Assembly: GCA_902497145.1 (NCBI GenBank)
Contig: CABVDR010000024.1
Span: 1-35,801 of the forward strand
Direction: 5' to 3'
Length of the DNA: 35,801 bases
Source of the DNA: an uncultured Oscillospiraceae bacterium
Lineage (GTDB): Bacteria; Bacillota; Clostridia; Oscillospirales; Oscillospiraceae
The notes below the pieces were generated by a model. That model ran no database searches. It was given only the letters and a program-made list of their open reading frames with translations, and had not been told where the DNA came from. Every line of letters begins with the position of its first letter. Position 1 is the stretch's first letter. Below are positions 23,972 through 32,206 of this stretch, one piece after another. The translations under genes and the position numbers were made by a program.

Positions 23972-24008
23972 CTATGCTTAGCATAGCAGACACGGCCGGC
24001 AAAGTAAA
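23972..24008 (-). promoter_or_regulatory. Possible promoter with 15-bp palindrome before the transaminase gene
   Basis: On the minus strand TTTACT (24003-24008) and TATGCT (23980-23985) are 17 bases apart. The -10 is embedded in the perfect palindrome CTATGCT-N-AGCATAG (23972-23986), which could be an operator. The -35 overlaps the sequence just after the fructose-bisphosphatase stop codon. Confidence 0.4.
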
Positions 24009-24011
24009 GCG

Positions 24012-26003
24012 TTATTCCCGGTGATCTTCCGGCACCGCGCCCGCCTTGTAAGCACTGAGCAGATCCCGCAGGGCGTCGGCCTGGGCCTGGAGCTTGGCGC
24101 CGATGTCGGTCTGGGCAATCTTGATGCGGGAGTCCATGCGCTCAAAGACACGGGAGTTGTTGGCGATATCCACATTTTTCTCAATGGCCGTCTTTCGGCC
24201 GCAGAAGGGCTCGTGGGAGACGATGCGCAATACCCAGGAGTTGTAGATCAGAGTGTAGCCGGCAATACCGGTGGTGGGCTGATAGGCCTTGCAGAAGCCG
24301 CCGTCGATGACGATCAGCTTGCCGCCGCCCTTGATGGGGCTTTCACCCTTTTTGGACTTGACGGGGATGTGACCGTTGATGATGTGGCAGTGGGGGCCCT
24401 CCAGGCCAAATTCTTTGAGGAGCATATCACACACCGCAGGGTCCTGATAGAGGGTGTAGTAGGGGTTCTTAGGCTCGGTCCAGGCGCTCTCGTCTTTAAT
24501 GAGGCGACGCTCAAAGGTGGTCATCCGGTCCCGGCCGAAGATGGGACTGTTGCGTCCAGCCCACAGGAACCAGAGGAAATCCATGCCCAGCTGCCGCTCC
24601 GGGGTGCCTAATTTATAGTAATAGGCCTGACGAGCTGCGGTGTCGGCGTAATCCAGGAAGTCCTGGCCCTTCCGCTCCTTGCCGCCGATGCGGAAGGAGA
24701 GCAGCTCGCCCTCTGGGGTCATGGGGATGCAGCCGTGGAAGAGCAGGTTGCCGTTGAATACCTTATAGAGGCTTCCCTTGGAGTAGAGGAAGCGGATGTG
24801 CTTTTGCAGCTTCTCGCTGCGCAGGAAGGAGGCGGTGAGTTGGTTGATGACCGTGTCCTCCTCGGGGGTAAGGGTGTAGGGATCCTTGGGGTCTACGGTG
24901 GGGAAGTCTACGTCCTCCAGGGGGTAAGTGGTGTCCCCGATGGTGATGCACTTGTTGGCGTAGTCGATCTTGTCCAGCAGCAGCCGGTCGGCCATGCCGT
25001 ACTCCGGGTGGCGCAGCAGCTTCTGCCCCTCCAGCTTGAAGAGAATAATGGTGATAGCCTTGTGCATCCGGGCGGAGAGCAGCTTATCCTTCTCACTGTA
25101 CTGGTCGGCATCGGGGCCCGTGAGCTTGACGGCAAAGCGGTGGACGTCGCAGTCCTTGTAGATCTCGTTGGCAAAGACGGACAGGGGGCGCAGAGAGATG
25201 CCGTAGCCCGTCTCAATGACCTCTAGGTTGTTGTAGTGAATGGAGTTGGCCAGCACCGTGGCTACCAGGGTGCGGGAGCCGGAGGCGGCGCCCATCCAGA
25301 GAATGTCGTGGTTGCCCCACTGGATGTCCACGCTGTGGTAGTCCAGCAGGGAGTCCATGATGATGTCCGCCCGGGGTCCGCGGTCAAAGATGTCGCCTAC
25401 AATGTGCATGTGGTCCACGGCCATGCGCTTGATGACGGCGGAGACTGCCACGATAAAGCCGTCGGCCTGCTCCAGGTCGATGATGGTGGAGATGATATTT
25501 TCGAAGTAGTCCCGCTTGTCTGCCTCGGCGTAGTTGGTGTGAATGAGTTCATCGATGATGTAGGCATAGTCTTTGGGCAGGGCTTTGCGCACCTTGGAGC
25601 GGGTATACTTGGAGGTGACGAAGCGGCACACCTCAATGAGGCGGTGCAGGGTAATGCGGTACCACTCGTCCATGTCGTCCACCTCCCGGTGGAGCTGCTC
25701 CAGCTTTTCCTCCGGGTAGTAGATGAGGGTAGCCAGCTCGTCCCGCTCCCCCTTGGAGATGGTGGAGGCAAACAGGTCGTCCACTTTCTCCCGGATGACG
25801 CCGGAACAGGAGTTTAAAATATGTAAAAAGGCCTCGTGCTCCCCGTGGACATCAGAAATAAAATGTTCTGTGCCTTTGGGCAGATTCAAGATGGCCTGAA
25901 GGTTGATGATTTCGCTGCTGGCGGCCTGTACAGTGGGATACTGCTGGGCCAGCAATTTCAAATAACGCAGCTCTTCCTGAGAAAATAACTTTTTTCGCTT
26001 CAT
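24012..26003 (-). CDS. fbp: Fructose-1,6-bisphosphatase class III
   Basis: A 663-residue enzyme of the Bacillus subtilis Fbp type (about 670 residues). It belongs to the calcineurin-like metallophosphatase fold: DVHGEHEAF (51-59), GDIFDRGPRAD (203-213) and WGNHDILWMGA (229-239) carry the metal ligands, with NGHIPVKSKKGE further on. It hydrolyses fructose-1,6-bisphosphate in gluconeogenesis. The start ATG at 26003 has AAAGGAGG close upstream; an open frame extends 23 codons further but runs through the promoter. It is on the same strand as dat but separated by a likely dat promoter. Confidence 0.95.
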   Translation of the reverse strand: MKRKKLFSQEELRYLKLLAQQYPTVQAASSEIINLQAILNLPKGTEHFISDVHGEHEAFLHILNSCSGVIREKVDDLFASTISKGERDELATLIYYPEEKLEQLHREVDDMDEWYRITLHRLIEVCRFVTSKYTRSKVRKALPKDYAYIIDELIHTNYAEADKRDYFENIISTIIDLEQADGFIVAVSAVIKRMAVDHMHIVGDIFDRGPRADIIMDSLLDYHSVDIQWGNHDILWMGAASGSRTLVATVLANSIHYNNLEVIETGYGISLRPLSVFANEIYKDCDVHRFAVKLTGPDADQYSEKDKLLSARMHKAITIILFKLEGQKLLRHPEYGMADRLLLDKIDYANKCITIGDTTYPLEDVDFPTVDPKDPYTLTPEEDTVINQLTASFLRSEKLQKHIRFLYSKGSLYKVFNGNLLFHGCIPMTPEGELLSFRIGGKERKGQDFLDYADTAARQAYYYKLGTPERQLGMDFLWFLWAGRNSPIFGRDRMTTFERRLIKDESAWTEPKNPYYTLYQDPAVCDMLLKEFGLEGPHCHIINGHIPVKSKKGESPIKGGGKLIVIDGGFCKAYQPTTGIAGYTLIYNSWVLRIVSHEPFCGRKTAIEKNVDIANNSRVFERMDSRIKIAQTDIGAKLQAQADALRDLLSAYKAGAVPEDHRE

Positions 26004-26043
26004 TTCAGATCCTCCTTTAAGTGAGAAAATGGGCTGTGCCCAC

Positions 26044-26072
26044 ATTATTTCACATTTAGTTTCGGCTTGCAA
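26044..26072 (-). promoter_or_regulatory. Promoter of fbp
   Basis: On the minus strand TTGCAA (26067-26072) and AATAAT (26044-26049) are 17 bases apart, about 35 bases before the ribosome binding site. Confidence 0.5.
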
Positions 26073-26142
26073 GGATTTCGAGACGGTTTAACAAAAAATT
26101 AAAGAGGACGAAGAAATGCTAAGAGAAAAAATAAGGCTTTAC

Positions 26143-26171
26143 TTTTCATACCGAGTATTTTGTGCTATAAT
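26143..26171 (+). promoter_or_regulatory. Promoter of the MATE exporter gene
   Basis: A perfect TATAAT (26166-26171) has TTTTCA (26143-26148) 17 bases upstream. The start codon follows 30 bases later. Confidence 0.55.
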
Positions 26172-26200
26172 GAACTATCTTTGAAAAGGAGTGAGATCCC

Positions 26201-27568
26201 TTGGCGCAGACCCGAGATGAAGAACGCCTGGCCAATGCGCCCATCGGCCCGCTGATGCTGAAGCTGGCGGTGCCTGCGGTAGCGGCCCAGGTCATCAATA
26301 TGCTCTATAACATTGTAGACCGCATCTACATCGGCCACATTCCCGAAGTTGGGGATGTGGCGCTCACCGGCGTGGGAGTTACCTTCCCTATTATTATGCT
26401 GGTGTCCGCCTTTGCGGCCTTTGCCGGTCAGGGCGGTGCCCCTTTGGCCTCCATCCGCCTGGGTGCGGGAGACCGGGACGGGGCGGAGAAGATTTTGGGC
26501 AACTCTTTGACCATGCTGCTGATCGCGGCAGTTGCTCTGACGGTGGGGTTCAGCACCTTTAAGGAGCCCATCCTCTACGCCTTCGGCGCGTCGGAAAATA
26601 CGATTGGGTATGCCATGGATTACATCGGCATTTATCTCATCGGCACCATCTTTGTCCAGCTGGCCTTAGGCCTGAATACCTTCATCAGCGCCCAGGGAAA
26701 GGCCCTGGTGGCCATGCTCAGTGTGCTTATCGGAGCTATCCTCAATATCTGCCTGGACCCGGTGTTCATCTTCGGCCTGAATATGGGGGTAAAGGGAGCG
26801 GCCTTGGCCACCATTCTCTCCCAGGCGGTGAGCGCGGCCTGGGTGGTGGGCTTCCTGTGCAGCCGCCGCAGCGGACTGCGCATCCGGGCAGCTAATATGC
26901 GCCTGCAAGCAAGCGTGGTGGGCCGTGTAGCCGGTTTAGGTGTGGCCCCCTTTATCATGCAGTCTACCGAGAGTCTGGTGACTGTGGTGCTCAACACCGG
27001 GATGCAGACCTACGGCGGCGACCTGTACGTGGGCTCCATCACTATTATGCAGTCCATCATGCAGATGGTGGTTCTGCCTACCCAGGGCATTACCCAGGGC
27101 ACCCAGCCCATTATGAGCTACAACTACGGGGCTAAGAATTACCTGCGGGTGCGCCAGACCTTTAAACGGCTGCTCACGGTGACGCTGATCGTCACCTGCA
27201 CCGCATTTGTAGTGGTGGCGCTGTTTCCCGGTATGCTGGCTCGAATTTTTACCCCCCAGCAGGAGCTCATCGACTTGGTGAGCCGGGTCATGCCTATTTT
27301 CTTTGGCGGCATGTGGGCCTTTGGGGCCCAACTGGCCTGCCAGACTACCTTTATGGCTCTGGGTCAGGCCCGCACCAGCCTGTTTCTGGCTCTGCTGCGG
27401 AAGGTGATTTTGCTGGTGCCTTTGGCCATCATCCTGCCCCGGGTGACGGGAAGCGTCATGGGCATCTATGTGGCCGAGCCCATTGCCGATTTTCTGGCCA
27501 GTGCTACTACGCTGACCCTGTTTTTGAGCCGGCGGAAAAAGCTGTTGCCTACGGCCAAAGACGAATAA
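26201..27568 (+). CDS. MATE family multidrug/metabolite exporter
   Basis: A 455-residue membrane protein with about 12 helices arranged as two MatE halves. The N-terminal PIGPLMLKLAVPAVAAQVINMLYNIVDRIYIGHI (read in pieces) is the classic first-helix pattern; PVFIFGLNMGVKGAALATILSQ closes the first half. The second half has QGITQGTQPIMSYNYGAKNY. It resembles the NorM/DinF-like clostridial group that exports cationic drugs or metabolites with sodium or protons. The start is TTG with AAGGAG nine bases upstream; no better ATG lies nearby. It stands alone, ended by a strong terminator. Confidence 0.93.
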   Translation: MAQTRDEERLANAPIGPLMLKLAVPAVAAQVINMLYNIVDRIYIGHIPEVGDVALTGVGVTFPIIMLVSAFAAFAGQGGAPLASIRLGAGDRDGAEKILGNSLTMLLIAAVALTVGFSTFKEPILYAFGASENTIGYAMDYIGIYLIGTIFVQLALGLNTFISAQGKALVAMLSVLIGAILNICLDPVFIFGLNMGVKGAALATILSQAVSAAWVVGFLCSRRSGLRIRAANMRLQASVVGRVAGLGVAPFIMQSTESLVTVVLNTGMQTYGGDLYVGSITIMQSIMQMVVLPTQGITQGTQPIMSYNYGAKNYLRVRQTFKRLLTVTLIVTCTAFVVVALFPGMLARIFTPQQELIDLVSRVMPIFFGGMWAFGAQLACQTTFMALGQARTSLFLALLRKVILLVPLAIILPRVTGSVMGIYVAEPIADFLASATTLTLFLSRRKKLLPTAKDE

Positions 27569-27597
27569 AAAAGGGACCGCTCAGCGGTCCCTTTTTT
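27567..27597. terminator. Bidirectional terminator between convergent genes
   Basis: AAAAAAGGGACCGC-TCA-GCGGTCCCTTTTTT serves the MATE gene on the plus strand and the small gene on the minus strand. Its outer base is shared with the stop codon of the latter. Confidence 0.88.
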
Positions 27598-27839
27598 CAA
27601 TTCTCTCCGTCCAGCGTCTGGATCAGCAGATTGCGCAGAGAGATAGCGCTCTGCCGGTTCATTACAATGGAGGCCACCAGGTCGGTGTTGGGGGTGGCCA
27701 CATTCTCCAGACCGTTAGAGGTCACGGTGACGTTGTTTTCCATGTACTTGTAGGAGGCGTCCAGGGTAATTTCCAGGATCTCCCCCTGCTTGTCAGTGAC
27801 CTTACGCAGGCCGAAGGTGTTTACATATTCCGGTTTCAT
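27597..27839 (-). CDS. Small protein of unknown function (80 residues)
   Basis: An 80-residue soluble protein with AAAGGAG eleven bases before the ATG, last gene of the panE-like operon. It reads as two or three beta strands (YVNTFGLRKVTDKQGEILEITLD) followed by a Val/Ile strand and a helix (SIVMNRQSAISLRNLLIQTL). This order faintly recalls DUF3467-like small proteins, where a strand and a 'SPQ/NRQ-A-x-L-x-x-L' helix end the chain, but I cannot assign it. There are no cysteines, membrane segments or signal peptide. Its stop abuts the terminator. Confidence 0.7.
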   Translation of the reverse strand: MKPEYVNTFGLRKVTDKQGEILEITLDASYKYMENNVTVTSNGLENVATPNTDLVASIVMNRQSAISLRNLLIQTLDGEN

Positions 27840-27860
27840 CCGCAGAAAGCTCCTTTCTAA

Positions 27861-28742
27861 TTAAGAAAACGTGGTGGTGTAAGACAGCTCCTCCGCCTGG
27901 CCAGGCTGGAGGGAACGGATGCCCGCCTTCTCCTTCAGCTCCCGGCCCACAAAGGTGGCATCTGGCAGGGTGCTCCAGGGCTCAATGCACACGTAGTTGG
28001 TGTCAAAGGGCTTGTCCTGGGTCCAGATGCCCAGGTAGGGGAACTGGGGGAAATCCACTGTGACCCGGGGGCGGTCCTGACCGTCCACCAGCACGGCCCG
28101 GGCCTTGGGCGGCTGGTCCAGAATGACCGTGTCCAGATTGTAGGTGGCCGGGGTGAGGGACAGCCGGCCGTTCTCCAGGGGGATGGGTTCGCCCTTGGGG
28201 GTGACCATGGCCTGCTCGTCCATGCCATAGGGGGTAATGGCGTCATCCAGGCCAGGAAGACGGATGGCATACTGGGCCATGGTCTCATTTTCCTCCAGAG
28301 GGGCCCGGAAGCCGTCGTGGACGCCCAGTTCGTAGTACATTACCTGCTCCGAGCGGTTCTTCACCCGGTGGCTCTTGGTGAGACGGTTGCCCTCCAGGGT
28401 GTAGGTGATGGTGAGGGAGAAGGAGAAGGGGTAGAGCCGGCGGGTCTCCGCGTTGTCGGTGAGGCGGAAGACCGCTTGAGTGTCGCTGTGCTCCACCAGC
28501 TCAAAGATGCAGTCCCGGGCAAAGCCATGCTGACCGATTTTGTGGGGTACCCCGTCCAGCAGATAGGTGTTTTCCCTCAGACGGCCCAGGATGGGGAAGA
28601 GGATGGGAGCACGGCGGGCCCAGATGTCTGCGTCTCCCTGCCACAGGTACTCCGTGCCATGGTGGTTGCGCACCGAGGCCAGTTGGGCGCCCAGGTCCTC
28701 GATGTCCACGGTGAGGCACTCGTTTTGAATCGTAACAATCAT
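27861..28742 (-). CDS. Aldose 1-epimerase family protein (LacX-like)
   Basis: A 293-residue galactose-mutarotase-fold protein. Landmarks are LASVRNHHGTEYLWQGD near the N-terminus, RRAPILFPILGRLRENTY, HGFARDCIF with a conserved His, YYELGVHDGFRAPL and, near the C-terminus, the acidic residue in CIEPWSTLPDA. The set fits the LacX/YihR-like group rather than classical GalM. It probably interconverts anomers of a hexose or hexose phosphate. Its start overlaps the stop of the NUDIX gene (ATGA). Confidence 0.88.
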   Translation of the reverse strand: MIVTIQNECLTVDIEDLGAQLASVRNHHGTEYLWQGDADIWARRAPILFPILGRLRENTYLLDGVPHKIGQHGFARDCIFELVEHSDTQAVFRLTDNAETRRLYPFSFSLTITYTLEGNRLTKSHRVKNRSEQVMYYELGVHDGFRAPLEENETMAQYAIRLPGLDDAITPYGMDEQAMVTPKGEPIPLENGRLSLTPATYNLDTVILDQPPKARAVLVDGQDRPRVTVDFPQFPYLGIWTQDKPFDTNYVCIEPWSTLPDATFVGRELKEKAGIRSLQPGQAEELSYTTTFS

Positions 28743-29224
28743 AGAGATGCTCCTCCTTTAATGGTAGTTCCGTTCAGGACTGCTTGGGTCAGTTCCTCCC
28801 CCTGGTAGCAAAGCTTCAGGGAGAAAAAGGGGGTATCCTCCCGGGCGATGAGATCCAGAAAGATGGCGTCCCCCTCCCAGTGGGGCAGCTCCAGCAGACG
28901 GCGGCGGGGGATCCACTCCAGTACCCCCTCGTCGCACTCCTTCAACGAGCCGGTAAAACCGTCAGCGGTGAACAGGTGCATGTACTCCGTGGGCCAGCGG
29001 TCGGAGACGAAGGTAACCAGTCCCCGGTAGCGGTAGGAGGTGAGCTTCAGTCCCGTCTCCTCCCACACTTCCCGCAGGACACAGTCCTCCGGACTCTCTT
29101 TGTCCTCAAACTTGCCCCCGATGCCGATCCATTTATCGTGGTTGAGGTCGTTTTCCTTCTTCACCCGGTGGAGCATGAGGTAGTCCTCTCCCCGGGCGAT
29201 GTAGCACAGGGTGGTGTTGATCAT
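28739..29224 (-). CDS. NUDIX hydrolase (MutT/8-oxo-dGTP diphosphatase-like)
   Basis: A 161-residue NUDIX protein with an intact box from Gly37 to Leu59: GGKFEDKESPEDCVLREVWE followed by ETGL. The metal-binding REVWEE sequence is complete. The segment HDKWIGIGGK before the box and the length fit the YtkD/8-oxo-dGTP diphosphatase group, which cleaves oxidised or other nucleoside triphosphates. The exact substrate is not inferable. It overlaps both neighbours by four bases (ATGA at both junctions), so the operon is translationally coupled. Confidence 0.92.
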   Translation of the reverse strand: MINTTLCYIARGEDYLMLHRVKKENDLNHDKWIGIGGKFEDKESPEDCVLREVWEETGLKLTSYRYRGLVTFVSDRWPTEYMHLFTADGFTGSLKECDEGVLEWIPRRRLLELPHWEGDAIFLDLIAREDTPFFSLKLCYQGEELTQAVLNGTTIKGGASL

Positions 29225-30138
29225 TTCCCGGCCTCCACGTAACCCAGCTTGGCGGCTACCGCATCATACCGGGGGGTGGGCACCCCAAACTGCCGGCCCA
29301 GACGCACCACCTGGAAGATGAGCCCGTCCACTTCCGAGGGCTTGCCAGCGTCCAAATCCCGCTTGAGGGAGGTGGAGGCGTCGGGGTCCAGAGCGTCCTG
29401 GATGGCCAGGTTGCGCTGGGCCAGGTCGTCCCCCAGGGGGAAGCCCATGGCGGCAGCCAAGGCTCCAATCTCATTGACAAAAGCGGCAAAATCATCCCGA
29501 ATGGGGCCAGGGTGCTGCATGGCGCCTACCTTTACATTGTGGTAGATGCCGCAGGCAGCCATGGGGGAGACCACGGAGAACTTCATCCAGGCGTCCCGCT
29601 GGATGTTGCTGGACAAAATGGCCTCCACGCCGCACTCCTTCAGATCCCGGGCCACCTGCTCCAGCTCCGGACGGTACTCCAGGGGCGTGCGGGGGCCGAA
29701 GACCACCCGGAAGATATCACCGCTCATATGGACCACGCCGGGGGCCTTGATCTCAGCGGCGATATACACACACCCGTCAGTGACCAGAGATTGCGGCAGC
29801 TTAGGCTGCATCACCCCGCCGGTGCCCACCACATTTAAGATGGGAATCACAATGGTCTCCGGGCGGCACAGACGCTCCAGAGTGGGGAAGATGCCTTCCA
29901 AAGAGTAGCCCTTCACGCATACGAAGATCACATCGGGCTGCTGGTCATAGTGCTCCTGCTCCCAGGCAGGGATGGGGACGGCAAAGGTGCCGTGGCCGGT
30001 CTCCAGCACCAGACCGTTTTTTTCAATGGCGTCCCGGTGGGCGCCCCGGGCAATAAGGGATACATCCTTCCCGCCCATAGCCAAATAGGCAGCCAGACAG
30101 CCGCCAGTGCCGCCTGCGCCATATACAAGGTACTTCAT
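29221..30138 (-). CDS. Ketopantoate reductase family protein (PanE/ApbA-like)
   Basis: A 305-residue NAD(P)-dependent reductase, first gene of the operon. The Rossmann motif is VYGAGGTGGCLAAYL (5-19), followed by VSLIARG. The conserved Lys in FVCVKGYSLEG and the NIQRDAWMKFSVVSPMAA block (Asn...Trp-x-Lys) fit the catalytic site of 2-dehydropantoate 2-reductase. Many family members act on other 2-keto acids, and no panB, panC or panD is nearby, so I leave the symbol empty. The ATG at 30138 has GGAGG five bases upstream. It is divergent from the ilv operon, whose product 2-ketoisovalerate feeds pantoate synthesis, an attractive but unproved link. Confidence 0.85.
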   Translation of the reverse strand: MKYLVYGAGGTGGCLAAYLAMGGKDVSLIARGAHRDAIEKNGLVLETGHGTFAVPIPAWEQEHYDQQPDVIFVCVKGYSLEGIFPTLERLCRPETIVIPILNVVGTGGVMQPKLPQSLVTDGCVYIAAEIKAPGVVHMSGDIFRVVFGPRTPLEYRPELEQVARDLKECGVEAILSSNIQRDAWMKFSVVSPMAACGIYHNVKVGAMQHPGPIRDDFAAFVNEIGALAAAMGFPLGDDLAQRNLAIQDALDPDASTSLKRDLDAGKPSEVDGLIFQVVRLGRQFGVPTPRYDAVAAKLGYVEAGK

Positions 30139-30170
30139 AAAACCCTCCAACCAATGGTGTTGTTCGCTTC

Positions 30171-30199
30171 AGTATACCACGGAAAAAAAGAATTGACAA
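30171..30199 (-). promoter_or_regulatory. Sigma-A promoter of the panE-like operon
   Basis: On the minus strand TTGTCA (30194-30199) and TATACT (30171-30176) are 17 bases apart. Its -35 box is the complement of the ilv -35 box, shifted by one base. Confidence 0.7.
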
Positions 30200-30221
30200 A
30201 CGGAGGGAATGGAGTTAATAT
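30193..30221 (+). promoter_or_regulatory. Promoter of the ilv operon
   Basis: A perfect TTGACA (30193-30198) and TAATAT (30216-30221) are 17 bases apart. TATGAT at 30219-30224 is an alternative with a 20-base spacer. The T-box leader begins right after. Confidence 0.6.
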
Positions 30222-30239
30222 GATAGGCACTTACACAGA

Positions 30240-30536
30240 TTCACGAATTAAAGTGATGAAGGGAAAACGGCGATGACCGGGTTAGTAGGCGAGTCCGAAA
30301 CGCGCAGAGAGAGAGCGGTTGGTGTAAGCTCCCAGGGAGGACTCAAGTCCGAAGCTCGCCCGTGAGCTATCCCGCTGAACAACAGTAGGTGTTCAGTAGG
30401 CGGGGTCGGAGACCCACCGTTATCAGGGGTTTGAGTGCGCGCCAGACACGGAAACGGTGCGAAGTTAGGTGGTACCACGGAGTTAAAGCGGCTTCGTCCT
30501 ATCAGTTCGATAGGATGTGGCCGCTTTTGTTTTTGT
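30240..30536 (+). ncRNA. T-box leader of the ilv operon, probably leucine-specific
   Basis: The leader has the full T-box plan. AGTA (30284-30287) and GAA (30351-30353) can form the specifier-loop S-turn. An AGAGAG ... GGTG apical region lies between them. GAAG is followed by CTC (30355-30357) and a purine, the layout expected of a specifier codon, giving Leu with tRNA anticodon GAG. GAACA/TGTTC forms a middle hairpin. The T-box TTAGGTGGTACCACGG (30465-30480) carries TGGT, which pairs with the ACCA end of tRNA-Leu. A terminator follows. Uncharged tRNA-Leu should switch transcription on. The Leu call is by pattern; GCT (Ala) one base earlier is less likely. Confidence 0.9.
30485..30536 (+). 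terminator. T-box-controlled attenuator terminator
   Basis: AAAGCGGC with GCCGCTTT, plus the inner TCCTATC/GATAGGA stem, is followed by TTTTGTTTTTG. It follows the T-box sequence directly, so the antiterminator and this hairpin should be mutually exclusive. Confidence 0.85.
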
Positions 30537-30562
30537 GAAAGGAATGCGGAGGTGACGGTGAA

Positions 30563-32191
30563 ATGAATGGAGCACATGCGCTGATTGAGAGCTTGCTGCA
30601 GGAGGGCGTGACCCATATGTTCGGTTACGCCGGAGCGACGATCTGCCCGGCGGTAGACGCCCTGAAGGAACACCCGGAGATTGCATATACTCTGGTACGC
30701 ACGGAGCAGAATGCAGGCCATATGGCCTCGGGCTATGCCCGCATCAGCGGCAAGGTAGGCGTATGTATGGTGACCAGCGGTCCGGGGGCCACCAACCTCA
30801 TTACCGGCATCGCCACCGCCTATATGGACTCCATCCCCATGGTGGCCATCACCGGCCAGGTGCCAAGCCACCTGTTGGGCCGGGACATTTTCCAGGAGGT
30901 GGACATTACCGGCGCGGTGGCACCCTTCTCCAAGCACAGCTATCTGGTGAAGAACGCCAACGATATTCCTCGGGTGGTGAAGGAGGCCTTCCACATTGCC
31001 TCCACCGGCCGGCCCGGTCCGGTTTTGATCGATATTCCCATCGACGTGCAGGAGCAGCAGCTCAAGAGCTTCCACTACCCCGAGCAGGTGGACATCCGGG
31101 GCTATAAGCCCAGCGTCAAGGGCAACGACCTGCAGATCAAGCGCGTGGTGGAGGCCATCGCCCGTTCCCGTCAGCCTCTCATCTGTGCCGGCGGCGGCGT
31201 GTGGCTGGCGAACGCCCAGGCCGAATTGCTGGAGCTGGCGGAGAGCTGTGCCATTCCCGTGGTGAAGACCATGATGGGCATCGGCCTGATGCCTACCGAC
31301 CATCCCCTGAACATGGGCATGATCGGCGCCCACGGCAACCACTGCGCCAACCAGGCCCTGGCCCGGGCCGACCTGCTTATTATGGTAGGCACCCGCGCTG
31401 CCGACCGGGCCATGGTGGACCCCCGGGAGATTCAGCGCCGCATGGCCACCATCCACATCGACGTGGATCCGGCGGAGATCGGCAAGAACATGCAGGCTGC
31501 CGTCCCTCTGGTGGGCGATGTGAAGGTGATTTTGCAGCAGATCCTGGAGCGGGGCGCTCCGGTGACCGATTCCGCCGCCTGGCTGGAGGAGCTGAAGGAC
31601 TACCGCAAGGCGGAGCTGAGTCGGGTCTTCCCTCAGCGGGAGGGCTACGTATTCCCCGGTACGGTCATGCGCAAGCTGGGCCGGAAGCTGGACGAAGATG
31701 CCATTGTGAGCGTAGACGTGGGTCAGAACCAGATCTTCGCCTGTAAGTATCTGCCCCAGAAGAAGGGCCGCCTGCTCACCAGCGGCGGTCTGGGCACCAT
31801 GGGCTACGCCCTGCCTGCCGCCATCGGCGCGAAAGTGGCCGCACCGGAGAAGCAGAATGTGGTGATCTGCGGCGACGGCTCCTTCCAGATGGCCATGAAT
31901 GAGCTCTCCGCCATCCGCTGTGCCGACATGGACGTGAAGATCGTCCTGTTCCGCAACCATATGCTGGGCCTGGTGCACCAGATCCAGTGCCGCTCGCCCT
32001 ACCACGGTCCCTTCGGCGTGGCTCTGGACGGTTCCCCGGACTTTGAGACCATTGCCTCGGCCTATGGGATTCCCAGCCTGGTGGCCAACAACGAGGATAC
32101 TCTGGACGAAGTGGTGGATCAGTTCCTGAATACCAAGGGCTGCTGCCTGCTGATCTGCGAGGTTCACCCCGACGTGGGTACTAACGATTAA
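30563..32191 (+). CDS. ilvB: Acetolactate synthase large-subunit-like protein, divergent copy
   Basis: A 542-residue thiamine-diphosphate enzyme with the full three-domain plan of acetohydroxyacid synthase. The catalytic Glu48 lies in LVRTEQNAGHMASGYAR, and TSGPGATNLITGIATAYMD, FQEVDITG and TGRPGPVLIDIP are present. The cofactor motif starts at GDG (437-439) and keeps the metal-binding Asn465. Several usually invariant positions differ: GYAGAT for GYPGG, RAADR for R-F-D/S-D-R, GAHG for GMHG, FRNHMLGLVHQIQ for NN-x-x-LGMVRQWQ, so Ile474 stands where the specificity Trp normally is. It should condense two pyruvates or a related pair of keto acids, but its preference may differ from the second copy. 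Start ATG with GGAGGTGA seven bases upstream, 27 bases after the attenuator. Confidence 0.88.
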   Translation: MNGAHALIESLLQEGVTHMFGYAGATICPAVDALKEHPEIAYTLVRTEQNAGHMASGYARISGKVGVCMVTSGPGATNLITGIATAYMDSIPMVAITGQVPSHLLGRDIFQEVDITGAVAPFSKHSYLVKNANDIPRVVKEAFHIASTGRPGPVLIDIPIDVQEQQLKSFHYPEQVDIRGYKPSVKGNDLQIKRVVEAIARSRQPLICAGGGVWLANAQAELLELAESCAIPVVKTMMGIGLMPTDHPLNMGMIGAHGNHCANQALARADLLIMVGTRAADRAMVDPREIQRRMATIHIDVDPAEIGKNMQAAVPLVGDVKVILQQILERGAPVTDSAAWLEELKDYRKAELSRVFPQREGYVFPGTVMRKLGRKLDEDAIVSVDVGQNQIFACKYLPQKKGRLLTSGGLGTMGYALPAAIGAKVAAPEKQNVVICGDGSFQMAMNELSAIRCADMDVKIVLFRNHMLGLVHQIQCRSPYHGPFGVALDGSPDFETIASAYGIPSLVANNEDTLDEVVDQFLNTKGCCLLICEVHPDVGTND

Positions 32192-32206
32192 GGAGGGGGA
32201 GAGGAT

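Noticed and set aside
30248..32167. A very long open frame on the minus strand opposite ilvB copy 1, and a similar one opposite ilvB2/ilvN2 (33427-35196)
   Set aside because: They are mirror effects of GC-rich third codon positions in strongly supported plus-strand genes. They have His/Gly/Leu-rich low-quality translations, no ribosome binding sites and no recognisable domains.
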